DNA of 64,000 nucleotides, from NCBI GenBank assembly GCA_902569405.1, contig CACFTX010000001.1, forward strand, positions 310,001-374,000, written 5' to 3'. This document shows positions 46,374 through 55,468 of this stretch, in pieces. Below the pieces are notes generated by a model, which did no database searches, was not told where the DNA came from, and saw nothing but the letters and a program-made list of their open reading frames with translations. The DNA is from an uncultured Pelagibacteraceae bacterium (GTDB lineage Bacteria > Pseudomonadota > Alphaproteobacteria > Pelagibacterales > Pelagibacteraceae). The translations under genes and the position numbers were made by a program. How positions within the stretch are numbered: position 1 is the stretch's first letter; every line of letters begins with the position of its first letter.

Positions 46374-48366
46374 ATTTACTAAATATTTCTAAAATAGGTT
46401 TTGCCAGCATATTAGCACCAAAAATAGACAAATGTTCACTATCAAAATAAAAAATATTTTTTTCATTATGTATATAACATTCGTAGATATTCGTATAATC
46501 ACAAAATATTTTATGTGGAAAAACTTTAAATAAGTTTTTATGTTCAATATTATTTAATAATTTAAAAGAATTTATACTTCTGACTTCATAAGATTTATAA
46601 GATGTTGTGATATTATTTGTTGATATATATTTTTTAACTTCATTAAAATTCCTTGAATTAGAAGAAGAAAATATTTTTTTTAATGGGTCCCAAGGAACTT
46701 CAGGAATTGGATAAATTAAAATAACTTTCACATTATTATTTAATAATTCTAAAATAGAAGTTTTTAACGATTCTTCTAAAGAAAAATCATTATTTATAAA
46801 TTTAAATTCAGATTTTTTTGAATTAACATCTTCATTTGATAAATATCTATTTAAATTCCCACCAATGATAGCAATAGGATTATGGGCGTCTAGTATCATT
46901 TTTTTTCTTTTTTTTTGGTATTTTTGATCGCAACCAAACATCACCTCAGTAGTCTTGGAGTTAACATAATCAAATTTAGGAAAATAATAGCAGCCACCAT
47001 TTGTTAAAGATATAAAGTTGTAATTATTTTTAGTTAATTGATCAGATAAAGGTTTGCCCATTGTAATCATATGAGAGTCACCTACTAAGAAAACTGTACC
47101 ATTTTTACCTTCGGGATTAAAATTACAAAAATTATCAGTTCTTAAATGGCAACTACCATTAATATCCTTTAAAAGATCCCAAGGTTTATTTTTAAACTCA
47201 TCTTTAAAAACAATTTGAGACCTGTTTGGAAAACCTTTTTCTTTATATGAGGAATATGAAAATATAACAATTGAAACAATAGGAATAAAAAGAAAAAAAA
47301 ACAGCTTTTTATTGGTAATTGAAGATTTGTTTCTAAAAGGTTTTTCTATTAAAAAATAAGACATTATAGACAGTATTACTGACAGTATAATGACAGTGAA
47401 TTTATGAGTAAAATTTTCTATTAAATTTAATAATTCAGCAAATGAAAACAAAGGATAGTGCCATAGATATAATGAGTAAGAAATTAGACCTAAACCAACT
47501 AAAAATTTATTAGATAATAAATTAGTTACTATATTTTTTTTATTAGAATACCAAATTATCATCATGGTGCCCAAAACAGGAATAAGAGTTAAAGCAGATG
47601 GATGTAAAGTGTCATTTGTGAAAAAAGTGAATGAATAAATAACTGAAATTACGCCAACAAGAGATAATATATTTGAATATTTACTGATAGAAAGGTTTTT
47701 ACTATCAATTTCAATTTTAGCTAACATGCCACCACAAAATAGCTCCCATATTCTTGTAGGCAATGAATAAAAATTTAATATTGAAAAATTAGCACTCCCC
47801 CACTGTGCTAAAATTAATGAAAAAATAGAAATTATTAATAACAATAAAAATAATTTATTTTTAAAAAATTTAAAACAAAACAATAAAAATACAGGATAAA
47901 TAATATAAAATTGCTCTTCTACTGAAAGTGACCAGGTGTGTAAAAAAGGTTTTAATATTGATGATACATCACCATATTCATGACTATTTGAAATAAAAAA
48001 AAAGTTTGATGAAAAAAAAGTTGAACTTAAAATTGAATTCGAAAAATCATATAATCTGGTTGGTGTTAAGTTTGACCACGCAAATGGTATAAAAAAAAGT
48101 GTAATAAAAATTAACACAGGAAGAATACGACGTGCTCTTCTTAAATAAAAATTAATATAACTAAATTCACCAGTTTGATTAATTTCTTTTAGTATTAATG
48201 AGGTAATTAAATAACCTGATATAACAAAAAAAACATCTACTCCTAAAAAACCTCCTTGAAAAATAAAATTTCCATCAATAACAAAATTTGCATGATACAA
48301 AACAACAGCGAGTACTGATAAAGCTCTTAGTCCGTCTATTTCTGGACGATATTTTATTTTCATCAT
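46366..48366 (-). CDS. Membrane O-acyltransferase (acyltransferase 3 / OafA type) with SGNH domain
   Basis: Adds acyl (usually acetyl) groups to surface polysaccharide or lipopolysaccharide. The N-terminal membrane domain (about 1-370, ten helices) starts YRPEIDGLRALSVLAVVLYHA with the catalytic His, then YLRRARRILPVL and HTWSLSVEEQFYIIYP. The C-terminal periplasmic SGNH domain (about 395-666) has GTVFLVGDSHMITMGKPL and the late D-x-x-H FYFDSEHLSIFG. I start at ATG 48366 (666 residues), overlapping the previous stop as ATGA. Confidence 0.93.
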   Translation of the reverse strand: MMKIKYRPEIDGLRALSVLAVVLYHANFVIDGNFIFQGGFLGVDVFFVISGYLITSLILKEINQTGEFSYINFYLRRARRILPVLIFITLFFIPFAWSNLTPTRLYDFSNSILSSTFFSSNFFFISNSHEYGDVSSILKPFLHTWSLSVEEQFYIIYPVFLLFCFKFFKNKLFLLLLIISIFSLILAQWGSANFSILNFYSLPTRIWELFCGGMLAKIEIDSKNLSISKYSNILSLVGVISVIYSFTFFTNDTLHPSALTLIPVLGTMMIIWYSNKKNIVTNLLSNKFLVGLGLISYSLYLWHYPLFSFAELLNLIENFTHKFTVIILSVILSIMSYFLIEKPFRNKSSITNKKLFFFLFIPIVSIVIFSYSSYKEKGFPNRSQIVFKDEFKNKPWDLLKDINGSCHLRTDNFCNFNPEGKNGTVFLVGDSHMITMGKPLSDQLTKNNYNFISLTNGGCYYFPKFDYVNSKTTEVMFGCDQKYQKKRKKMILDAHNPIAIIGGNLNRYLSNEDVNSKKSEFKFINNDFSLEESLKTSILELLNNNVKVILIYPIPEVPWDPLKKIFSSSNSRNFNEVKKYISTNNITTSYKSYEVRSINSFKLLNNIEHKNLFKVFPHKIFCDYTNIYECYIHNEKNIFYFDSEHLSIFGANMLAKPILEIFSKFK

Positions 48367-49298
48367 ATTTTTAACCAAGTTTCAGGCCAAAAGTTTCTGT
48401 TATTAACTTTAAACATTGAAAAAAAATTGTCCGAGGGTCTTATTATTATTTTATCATTTTTTTGAGCTAACCAAGCACCCCACCAATTAAAAGAAGAAAC
48501 TGTTACAATAAAATGATTACATTTAGTCATTAAAAATAAACTTAAGATTCTTTTGTCAGTTTTTTTTGATATTTTTGATAGATCGACATTTTTATATTCA
48601 AAATTAAATTTATTTTTTGGTATATCTGAAAAATCGTTAGACCATAAATAAAATGTAGGTTTTCTAATTTTGCTTTTAATTAATTCAACTGATTTATTTA
48701 TATAAGTAATTTGTTCGTTAGTAAAATTAACTGATTTATTGTTATTCAAAATATTTTTTTTACCTACACCTTCAGAAAAACGATTTTGACGTAAACATAT
48801 TGCAACAGAATTGTTCGAAATCAAATCTCTAATATAGTTATTTTTTTCAAATTCATTCTCATTATTAAACTTAAAATTATTGATAATTTCATTTTTATAA
48901 TCTAAAAAATATTTTTCACTTTCAAAGTGCCCTTCTAAAAATAAATCATTATCAAAATTATTAACTAAATAATTATCATTAAACTGTGTAATTTTGTTTG
49001 AATCTTTTTTTTCGATATAAAATTTTTTTTTAAATCTTAAAAAATCTGTCTTAATAAGAAATTTTCTTTTAATGTACCCATTAAGATTTTTAAATTTTAA
49101 ATTATCTGGAGCAATGGATGCTGAAATTTTGAAATGATTTAAGCCATAGGAGCTAATATTTTTTTTTAATAAAAATGCTGTCTCATCATCAATATACAGT
49201 TTTCTATTTAGTTTCTTTGATATAGTGTATGCTGCTGCATACATAAACATTTGGTTCCCTAGTTCATTTGAAGTTCTTAATATTAAATTTTTAATCAT
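48363..49298 (-). CDS. GT11-type glycosyltransferase (alpha-1,2-fucosyltransferase-like)
   Basis: A 311-residue enzyme of the GT11 layout: N-terminal SNELGNQMFMYAAAYTISKKLNRKLYID, central AICLRQNRFSEG (equivalent of the H-x-RRGD motif, here changed), YLWSNDFSDIP and C-terminal CNHFIVTVSSFNWWGAWLAQ. Family members move fucose from GDP-fucose to glycans. The altered central motif makes the sugar donor uncertain. It is in a minus-strand run of glycan genes and overlaps both neighbours. Confidence 0.82.
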   Translation of the reverse strand: MIKNLILRTSNELGNQMFMYAAAYTISKKLNRKLYIDDETAFLLKKNISSYGLNHFKISASIAPDNLKFKNLNGYIKRKFLIKTDFLRFKKKFYIEKKDSNKITQFNDNYLVNNFDNDLFLEGHFESEKYFLDYKNEIINNFKFNNENEFEKNNYIRDLISNNSVAICLRQNRFSEGVGKKNILNNNKSVNFTNEQITYINKSVELIKSKIRKPTFYLWSNDFSDIPKNKFNFEYKNVDLSKISKKTDKRILSLFLMTKCNHFIVTVSSFNWWGAWLAQKNDKIIIRPSDNFFSMFKVNNRNFWPETWLKI

Positions 49299-50343
49299 TT
49301 TTTTTTAATGAAAACATAATTTTTTTTATTGTTTTTTGCATATTTTTATTTGGTATTGAAAAATCATAACCTTTGTAAGATGGTTTAAACTCATAAAATG
49401 CATTTCTATAATTCCTATAGTCATTCCAATTATTTATTTTACAATGATACAAATCCAGGACATTATTTTTTTCTATTGAAGCTAAGTTTGTCATCATTCC
49501 ATGGAAGGCTATAGTTTTCTTAGAATATTTTATAACATTATAAAGATCAGGACCTGTTATATTATCAAAAAAAACAATCTTACTAGATTTATTTAATTTT
49601 TTTTTTGTTAAAAAATCATATGAATTAAAATGATCCTTTAAAATATTTGTGTATTCATCAATTTCGATATCCTTAGTAATATAAACATGATCTGTAAATT
49701 CTAAAAATTTATTGAATAATATTTTTAAATCATTGATTGTCCATCCTAACTCATTAATAATTTTTCTCTTTAAATGAAAATAATAATATTTTTCACTTAT
49801 GTATTTTTTAATTGAATCGCTTATTTCAGGATTAAAATTTTGTTTTTTATTTATGTTATTTTTACTATGATCACAAAGCGATAGTTGTAAGGAAAGTGTA
49901 GATTCCCTCTTAAATATTGCTGATCTATCATTAATTTTATATCTAAAAAGAAATTTCCTTAAGAAAGAATTCGGTCTTCTGTAATTATTAACATTATTTA
50001 AACATATAGCAAAAAATCTAACCTTTCTAAACAACAAGGGTAAATAATAAAAGAAATTTTTAGGTGCCAAGATATACGCATCATCAATCTGTTTAAATAA
50101 AAAAAAAAAAATAATTTTAAATTTATAAAATAAATTTAAATCATAATTTAAAATTTTAACTTTAATTTTTTTATTTTTAAAAAAAAAAATAAAATCTTTA
50201 CTACGGTCAGATAAAAATAGAGTAATCTTGTCAACTTCTTTATTTTCAATGATACTAAAAATTGCAGGAATACTGTGTACTAAATCACCAACAGCATCAT
50301 TCTTAAAAATTACAACATGTTTATTGATATTATTTTCTGTCAT
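49291..50343 (-). CDS. GT9-like (heptosyltransferase-type) glycosyltransferase
   Basis: A 350-residue protein whose N-terminus VVIFKNDAVGDLVHSIPAIFSI matches the G-D-x-x-x-x-x-P loop of ADP-heptose:LPS heptosyltransferases. The C-terminal half has FFDNITGPDLYNVIKYSKKTIAFHGMMTNLASI, which resembles the donor-binding loop of GT-B enzymes (usually SGP-x-H-x-A; here HGMMTNLA). The middle is very Lys/Asn/Phe-rich and divergent. Substrates are unknown. Its ATG is 21 bases from the ATG of the divergent dehydrogenase gene. Confidence 0.65.
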   Translation of the reverse strand: MTENNINKHVVIFKNDAVGDLVHSIPAIFSIIENKEVDKITLFLSDRSKDFIFFFKNKKIKVKILNYDLNLFYKFKIIFFFLFKQIDDAYILAPKNFFYYLPLLFRKVRFFAICLNNVNNYRRPNSFLRKFLFRYKINDRSAIFKRESTLSLQLSLCDHSKNNINKKQNFNPEISDSIKKYISEKYYYFHLKRKIINELGWTINDLKILFNKFLEFTDHVYITKDIEIDEYTNILKDHFNSYDFLTKKKLNKSSKIVFFDNITGPDLYNVIKYSKKTIAFHGMMTNLASIEKNNVLDLYHCKINNWNDYRNYRNAFYEFKPSYKGYDFSIPNKNMQKTIKKIMFSLKKND

Positions 50344-50364
50344 AGTATATGTACAATCTTAATT

Positions 50365-51369
50365 ATGTATCAAAAACAAAGAAAAAATCTTCAAAAAAAA
50401 CACAATGTCGAAAATGCTTTAGTTGGTTGTGGATATTGGGGCACTAATATAGCAAATACTATATTAAAGATTAAAAAAAAATTAGTTATACATGACAGTA
50501 ATCAAAAAAATGCAAAAATACTTAACAAAAGATTTGGAAGTCAAACATATTTAGAATCATATGATGAGATTTTACAAAATAAAAATATTAAAAATATTTT
50601 TTTTGCAACTCCACCATCACAAAATTTTAATTTATTGAAGAAAGCATTACAGTATAAAAAAAATATATTTATTGAAAAACCTGCTTTAAAAAAAATTTCA
50701 GATTTTCAAAAAATTAATAAATTAAATAGAAACAACAACATTATAATGGTTGGTTATATTTACTGTTACAATGATTACATCAACTTTATTAGAAAAATAA
50801 TTAAAGAAAAAAAATTAGGTAAAATTTTTTATCTTAATTTTCAAAGACAAAATTTAGGACCTATAAGAAATGATGTTAACGTTCAATTTGATTTAGCCAC
50901 ACATGACTTAAGTATATTAATATACCTTTTTTCTAAATATCCTAAATTAATAAATAAAGTTGATCATAGTTTTTTAAAAAAAAAAATATCTGATATATCA
51001 AACTTAAGTTTTAAAATTGACGATATTGCAATTGATATTAGCAGTAGTTGGTTAAATCCTGATAAAATTAGAAGAATAACAATTATCACACGTAAAAAAA
51101 TGCTTTTATATAATGAAATGGATGCTGAAAAAAAAATAAAGATATATAATAAATATGCAATGTATCCTAATATAGACGAATTTAAGACTTCTTTCTTTAA
51201 AAAGAAAGCTAAAATTTATGAAGGCAAAAATTATTCACCAAATATAAAAAACAAAGAACCCCTGATGAATGAGATAAAACATTTTTTTAAGTGTGTTCAA
51301 AACAAAAAACAACCACTAACAAATTTAAATTTTGCGAAAAAAATTGTTGAAATATTAGAAAGAGTTTAA
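50365..51369 (+). CDS. Gfo/Idh/MocA family sugar oxidoreductase
   Basis: A 334-residue NAD(P) oxidoreductase. The Rossmann motif ALVGCGYWGTNIANTI lies near the N-terminus, NIFFATPPSQNF follows, then the family motif IFIEKPALKK and the substrate-domain segment FDLATHDLSILIYLF with catalytic Asp and His. ATG 50365 removes a 16-residue upstream extension without similarity. With the DegT aminotransferase next door it could make a 3-keto and then 3-amino sugar nucleotide, as WbpB-WbpE do; this is inference. It ends 15 bases inside the convergent aminotransferase gene. Confidence 0.85.
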   Translation: MYQKQRKNLQKKHNVENALVGCGYWGTNIANTILKIKKKLVIHDSNQKNAKILNKRFGSQTYLESYDEILQNKNIKNIFFATPPSQNFNLLKKALQYKKNIFIEKPALKKISDFQKINKLNRNNNIIMVGYIYCYNDYINFIRKIIKEKKLGKIFYLNFQRQNLGPIRNDVNVQFDLATHDLSILIYLFSKYPKLINKVDHSFLKKKISDISNLSFKIDDIAIDISSSWLNPDKIRRITIITRKKMLLYNEMDAEKKIKIYNKYAMYPNIDEFKTSFFKKKAKIYEGKNYSPNIKNKEPLMNEIKHFFKCVQNKKQPLTNLNFAKKIVEILERV

Positions 51370-52440
51370 AATTTTAACAATTTTATATATTTTATTTTTA
51401 TTTAGATTTGGATCTATGGGTAAGCTAATACATGAATTTGCAAGTTCCTCGGAATTTGGAAATTTCTTTCCTTTAAATAATTTTTTAAAACATTCTAATT
51501 TATGAAGAGGTTTGGGGTAATGAATGCCAAATGGAATTTTGTTTTTTTTAAATTTTCGAATTAGCAAATTTCTATTTTTTAACATTATAACGTACTGGTG
51601 ATAGATTGATTTTTTAGAATATTGAATTTTAGTAATTTTAATGTTGTTTATATTGTTATTATAATATTTTGCTATTTTATATCTTTTACTGTTAAAAAAA
51701 TTGAGTTTATTAATTTTATTTAAAAGTATTGTTGCTTGTATTGTGTCAAGTCTACTATTTATTCCAATTTCATCATGAACATGTTTTTTTTCAGAACCTA
51801 GGTTTCTTAATTTTCTTATTTTATTACATATAGTTTTATTATTTGTGGTTATTATTCCACCATCACCATAACATCCTAAATTTTTTCCAGGATAGAAACT
51901 AAAGCAACTTATATCGGATAGTGAACCCACTTTTTTATTATCCAAATTTCTTGCACCGTGAGCTTGAGCAGCATCATCTATTATGAATATGTTTTTATTT
52001 TTAATAATTTTTTTAATACCTCTAACGTCAACCACACTTCCATATAGATGAACTGGCAAAATAACTTTAGTATGAGAATTAATCTTTTTTTTAATATTTT
52101 TGATTGATATTAAAGGTGTGCCTTTTTCTATATCAACCAACACCGGTTTAAGATTATTGTTAATTACAGATAAAATTGTTGATATCCATGTCATTGCAGG
52201 CAATATGACTTCTGAATTTTTGGGTAAATTTAATGATTTCAATGCAAGAAAAAGAGCATCAGTTCCATTTGCACAACTAACTGCATATTTCACATTACAA
52301 AAATTAGAAAATTTCTTTTCAAAATCATTAACTGGTTTACCAAGTATAAAATTATTATTTGAAATAACTTTTGATATATCTTTTAGTATTTTTTTTTTAA
52401 TATTTTTGTCTTGTTTGGATATGTTAAAATAATCAATCAT
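51355..52440 (-). CDS. DegT/DnrJ/EryC1/StrS sugar aminotransferase
   Basis: PLP enzyme that aminates keto-sugar nucleotides. The 361 residues carry VSCANGTDALFLALKSL, ILPAMTWISTILSV, IFIIDDAAQAHGA and the PLP-lysine segment FSFYPGKNLGCYGDGG (about 175-190). GINSRLDTIQATILLNKI is the conserved dimer region. It is encoded opposite the Gfo/Idh gene, with the two 3' ends overlapping by 15 bases. Its start overlaps the stop of the glycosyltransferase upstream. Confidence 0.92.
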   Translation of the reverse strand: MIDYFNISKQDKNIKKKILKDISKVISNNNFILGKPVNDFEKKFSNFCNVKYAVSCANGTDALFLALKSLNLPKNSEVILPAMTWISTILSVINNNLKPVLVDIEKGTPLISIKNIKKKINSHTKVILPVHLYGSVVDVRGIKKIIKNKNIFIIDDAAQAHGARNLDNKKVGSLSDISCFSFYPGKNLGCYGDGGIITTNNKTICNKIRKLRNLGSEKKHVHDEIGINSRLDTIQATILLNKINKLNFFNSKRYKIAKYYNNNINNIKITKIQYSKKSIYHQYVIMLKNRNLLIRKFKKNKIPFGIHYPKPLHKLECFKKLFKGKKFPNSEELANSCISLPIDPNLNKNKIYKIVKILNSF

Positions 52441-54521
52441 TAAAAAGTTTTATCAATTATTCTTTTAGCAATTTTTTTGTTATTGAAGAGCTCAAAATAT
52501 TTTTGCTTTCCATTTTTTGCGTAATTATTAATTTTTTTTGGATTGCTTAATAGATTTTCTATTTTTTTACCAAGATCATTATTATCTTTGTAGAAACCCA
52601 TTTCATTTTCATTAAAAAAATCATAAAATTTTGTTTTTCTATCAATAAATGTATAAATTCCATTTCCTATTAACGAAGCAATTCGATTGCTTGAAGTATA
52701 TTTTAAAGGCTTTCCTCTACTTAAGTTAAGAGCAACCTTGCACTTTAATAATTCTTGATAAAAATCATAATTCCATTTTGGTTCATGATTTCCAATTCCT
52801 AGTATGTTATAATTAAAATTAGGGTATTTATGCATTAATTCATTTATAAAAATTTCCCTTTCATCAGATTTTCCTCTTTTTAACTTTCCAAAATTAACAC
52901 CATGACTAAATGCAAAAAAAAGATCCTTGTACCTGTTATGATTTTCATAGATTTTTAAATTTTCAATATTTTCATCAACTGGTATAGGTAAAAAATTCAT
53001 TTTTTTTTTATTTATTGTTGATTTTATTTCGTCTGGATGTGTGGTTAAAAAATAATTATCTATTAAAAGATTATTTTTTTCTATTAACGAAAGGTTTTTT
53101 TTCCAGTTTGGGCCATCACCTCTTGATCCAAGAGCATCTTCATACCATAATATAAACTTAGTTTTATATTTATCTTTAATGCTTAATATAGTTTCAGATT
53201 CTAATATATTGTTATGACCCAATATAATTAGATCAGGCCTGTAATTATTTGATATAGATTTTGCCCTTTCGTTTATTTCTAAATTGTTTTTATTTAGCAA
53301 AGTTTTATTTAAGTAACTCCTGTAACTAAAATTTATAATATCATGATTATTCCTTACAAAACCTTTTGAAAGTTTGTTGGCTATCGAAATATTAAATAGT
53401 CGATGGTCATTTCTTTCGTCAAAAGTCGAAATGTGAAGTATTTTTAATTGTTTATTTTTTTTAATAAAGAAATTTGAATTCAAATAAAAATTTTTTAAAG
53501 TATCAATTTTTTTTACTTTATTTATTAATTTATGGACAACGTAGTTAAAATTTCTTTTTTGTATTTTTTTAATTAGACTTTTATTATTTATAAGAAATTT
53601 AATCTTATCAAATAGTTCAAGTGAATTCACTCTGTGAATAAATATAGGTTTATGAAAAGTTTCAGGCAAACCACCTTTTTTAGATGTAATTGTAGCACAG
53701 CCGTAAGCAGCAGACTCCATTGCTGTTCGTCCAAAAGGTTCTTGCCACTTTGATGGAACAACAGATATTGATGATTTTTTGTAATATTTAAGCATTTCTT
53801 TATGTTTAATCCAATCAATTTCTTTAAACCTATCATGTTTAAATGAAAATTTTTCTCTAGGTTCATTACCAATCGCAACAGCTCTCCAGTTTTTGTACTT
53901 ATTTAAAATTTTAATTACTGCAGCACCAAAAACGTCATAACCTTTTGACGAATTTAACTTTCCACTGAATATTATAATATTTTCTTTTTTAGGAAATTTT
54001 TTAATAGGATCTATAGCGGGATAAAGAATTTCACAATTATTTCGATGATTGTATGGTAAATCTTCAAAAAATTTATTTTTCACCCAGTTACTAACAAAGT
54101 ATATTTGGTCAGTATTTTCAGCGATAAACATTCTATCTCTTACACTGGAAGATGACCTAAGATCTTGCGGGTTGTTGTGAAATATAAATATTAATTTGCT
54201 TTTTACTTTTTTTTTAATTAAATACACTAGTGATTCAGGCCTATTATGAATTTCTATTATTTTAAAATTGTGCTTTAAACTTTCTTTATATAATTTTGAT
54301 GTATAGGCTATATTTTTACTCAATAAATTAGTGTTAATATCTAAAGATTTAAAATTATTTGTGAGAGGTTTTTTATTTTTTTTAAGATTCCCATAAACAA
54401 CTGTGTTTCTGGCTAATTTGCTTTTAATTAAATAATCTTTTACCCAAATAGAAGCAGCGCCGGCGCTATCTTCGTGATAACTTTCTTTATATGGTAAAAG
54501 TATTGCAATTTCTTTTTTCAT
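52440..54521 (-). CDS. Two-domain glycosyltransferase (GT4-like plus CgeB-like)
   Basis: A 693-residue protein with two GT-B units. The first (about 1-350) has SAGAASIWVKDYL, IIFSGKLNSSKGYDVFGAAV, VVPSKWQEPFGRTAMESAAYGCATITSKKGGLPE (the GT4 E-x7-E nucleotide-sugar motif). The second (about 355-693) starts LKILHISTFDERNDHRLF and ends KCKVALNLSRGKPLKYTSSNRIASLIGNGIYTFID, resembling CgeB/DUF3880-type transferases. Two linkages may be made by one chain. It lies in the surface-glycan run and is preceded by the hexapeptide gene by one base. Confidence 0.82.
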   Translation of the reverse strand: MKKEIAILLPYKESYHEDSAGAASIWVKDYLIKSKLARNTVVYGNLKKNKKPLTNNFKSLDINTNLLSKNIAYTSKLYKESLKHNFKIIEIHNRPESLVYLIKKKVKSKLIFIFHNNPQDLRSSSSVRDRMFIAENTDQIYFVSNWVKNKFFEDLPYNHRNNCEILYPAIDPIKKFPKKENIIIFSGKLNSSKGYDVFGAAVIKILNKYKNWRAVAIGNEPREKFSFKHDRFKEIDWIKHKEMLKYYKKSSISVVPSKWQEPFGRTAMESAAYGCATITSKKGGLPETFHKPIFIHRVNSLELFDKIKFLINNKSLIKKIQKRNFNYVVHKLINKVKKIDTLKNFYLNSNFFIKKNKQLKILHISTFDERNDHRLFNISIANKLSKGFVRNNHDIINFSYRSYLNKTLLNKNNLEINERAKSISNNYRPDLIILGHNNILESETILSIKDKYKTKFILWYEDALGSRGDGPNWKKNLSLIEKNNLLIDNYFLTTHPDEIKSTINKKKMNFLPIPVDENIENLKIYENHNRYKDLFFAFSHGVNFGKLKRGKSDEREIFINELMHKYPNFNYNILGIGNHEPKWNYDFYQELLKCKVALNLSRGKPLKYTSSNRIASLIGNGIYTFIDRKTKFYDFFNENEMGFYKDNNDLGKKIENLLSNPKKINNYAKNGKQKYFELFNNKKIAKRIIDKTF

Positions 54522-55112
54522 TTATTTATTAATTTTTTTAAATCTTATTGTTTCATGAGATAACATTTTTTTACTTACATTAAATCTTTTTAATGCCAAT
54601 CTATTAATTTTTACTTTTTTTACAGGTTTACCGTAGTAAATATAGCCAGGTAATATTATATTTTTTTTTGTTATTATAGATCCCATGCCAATCATTGTGT
54701 AAGAGCCAATTGTTTGATTTTGATGAACTATAGTTCTTATGCCTAATGAAGCATTTTTCATTATATAAATATTTCCACCCAAAATAACATTACTACTTAA
54801 AACAACATCATTTTCAATAGTGCAGTCATGATCAATGGTAGTTGAATTCATAAAGTAATTATTGTTGCCAATAATTGTTTTTTTTTTTAATTTAGTCGGT
54901 AAATGTACATTAGAGAATTCATTAAAAACATTATTATTTCCAATAACTATTTTGCCAATTGATTTTTTTTTAGGCCATTGAGCCACGTTTCCAATAACAA
55001 CGTATGGTCCGATTATGTTCGATTTGCCTATGTCAACATTTTTCCAATTAATTACCGCAGTGGGATGAATCCAGTTTCCTTTAATTTTTTTAAATTTGAA
55101 TTTTTTACTCAT
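54522..55112 (-). CDS. Left-handed beta-helix (hexapeptide) acyltransferase, LpxA-like
   Basis: A 196-residue protein with repeated [IV]-G-x4 hexapeptides from about 14 to 165 (WIHPTAVI, VDIGKSNIIGPYVVIG, GKIVIGNNNVFNEFSNVH, TTIDHDCTIENDVVLSSNV, ILGGNIYIMKNASLG, GSYTMIGMGSIITKKN). The DHDC segment offers a His similar to the catalytic base in LpxA-type enzymes. It could acylate a sugar nucleotide made by the nearby dehydrogenase/aminotransferase pair; the acyl donor and sugar are unknown. Its end lies one base from the glycosyltransferase start and its start overlaps the GIY-YIG gene. Confidence 0.82.
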   Translation of the reverse strand: MSKKFKFKKIKGNWIHPTAVINWKNVDIGKSNIIGPYVVIGNVAQWPKKKSIGKIVIGNNNVFNEFSNVHLPTKLKKKTIIGNNNYFMNSTTIDHDCTIENDVVLSSNVILGGNIYIMKNASLGIRTIVHQNQTIGSYTMIGMGSIITKKNIILPGYIYYGKPVKKVKINRLALKRFNVSKKMLSHETIRFKKINK

Positions 55113-55356
55113 ATCTTAATTTTAATAAATTCTTTAATTTTTTGTTTTTTTTTAAAGCATATTCTTCTTTCATGGCTTTAATTTTATACTTATATTTTTT
55201 TGAATAAATAATCTTCCAATTTTTTCCTCTAGTAAATTTTGCTCCTTTTGAACTGTTGTGCAATGCAAGTCTATTTTTTAAATCTTTTGTATAACCAGCA
55301 TAGCTTATAATTTTATTATTAATCTTTGTGGCAATTAAGTAGACAAAATAAGACAT
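55105..55356 (-). CDS. GIY-YIG domain protein (UPF0213/YhbQ-like)
   Basis: An 83-residue single GIY-YIG nuclease fold. FVYLIATKINNKIISYAGYTKDLKNRLALHNSSKGAKFTRGKNWKIIY covers the VYLI...YAGYT core, the catalytic Arg in KNRL and the family segment HN-x3-KGAKFTRG. The final acidic residue is in KEEYALKK. It resembles small GIY-YIG proteins with possible DNA-end or repair roles. Its ATG is two bases after the CCA end of tRNA-Glu on the same strand, so its mRNA may arise by tRNA processing. Confidence 0.88.
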   Translation of the reverse strand: MSYFVYLIATKINNKIISYAGYTKDLKNRLALHNSSKGAKFTRGKNWKIIYSKKYKYKIKAMKEEYALKKNKKLKNLLKLRYE

Positions 55357-55358
55357 AT

Positions 55359-55433
55359 TGGCGGTCCCTAGGGGAATCGAACCCCTCTTTCGAGGATGAA
55401 AACCACGTGTCCTAACCGATAGACGAAGGGACC
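55359..55433 (-). tRNA. tRNA-Glu (anticodon UUC)
   Basis: A 75-base tRNA with encoded CCA. The acceptor GGTCCCT/AGGGACC pairs fully, the D arm is GTCTATCGGTTAGGAC and the T arm is GAGGGG-TTCGATT-CCCCT. The anticodon loop TTTTCAT gives TTC (UUC). The anticodon stem is CGTGG/CCTCG, which pairs at four positions but has a T-T mismatch in the middle (55405 against 55393). It bounds the variable surface region on the right and directly precedes the GIY-YIG gene. Confidence 0.94.
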
Positions 55434-55468
55434 GAATTTTGGTCTTTTATTGTAAAAACTTATGTTTT

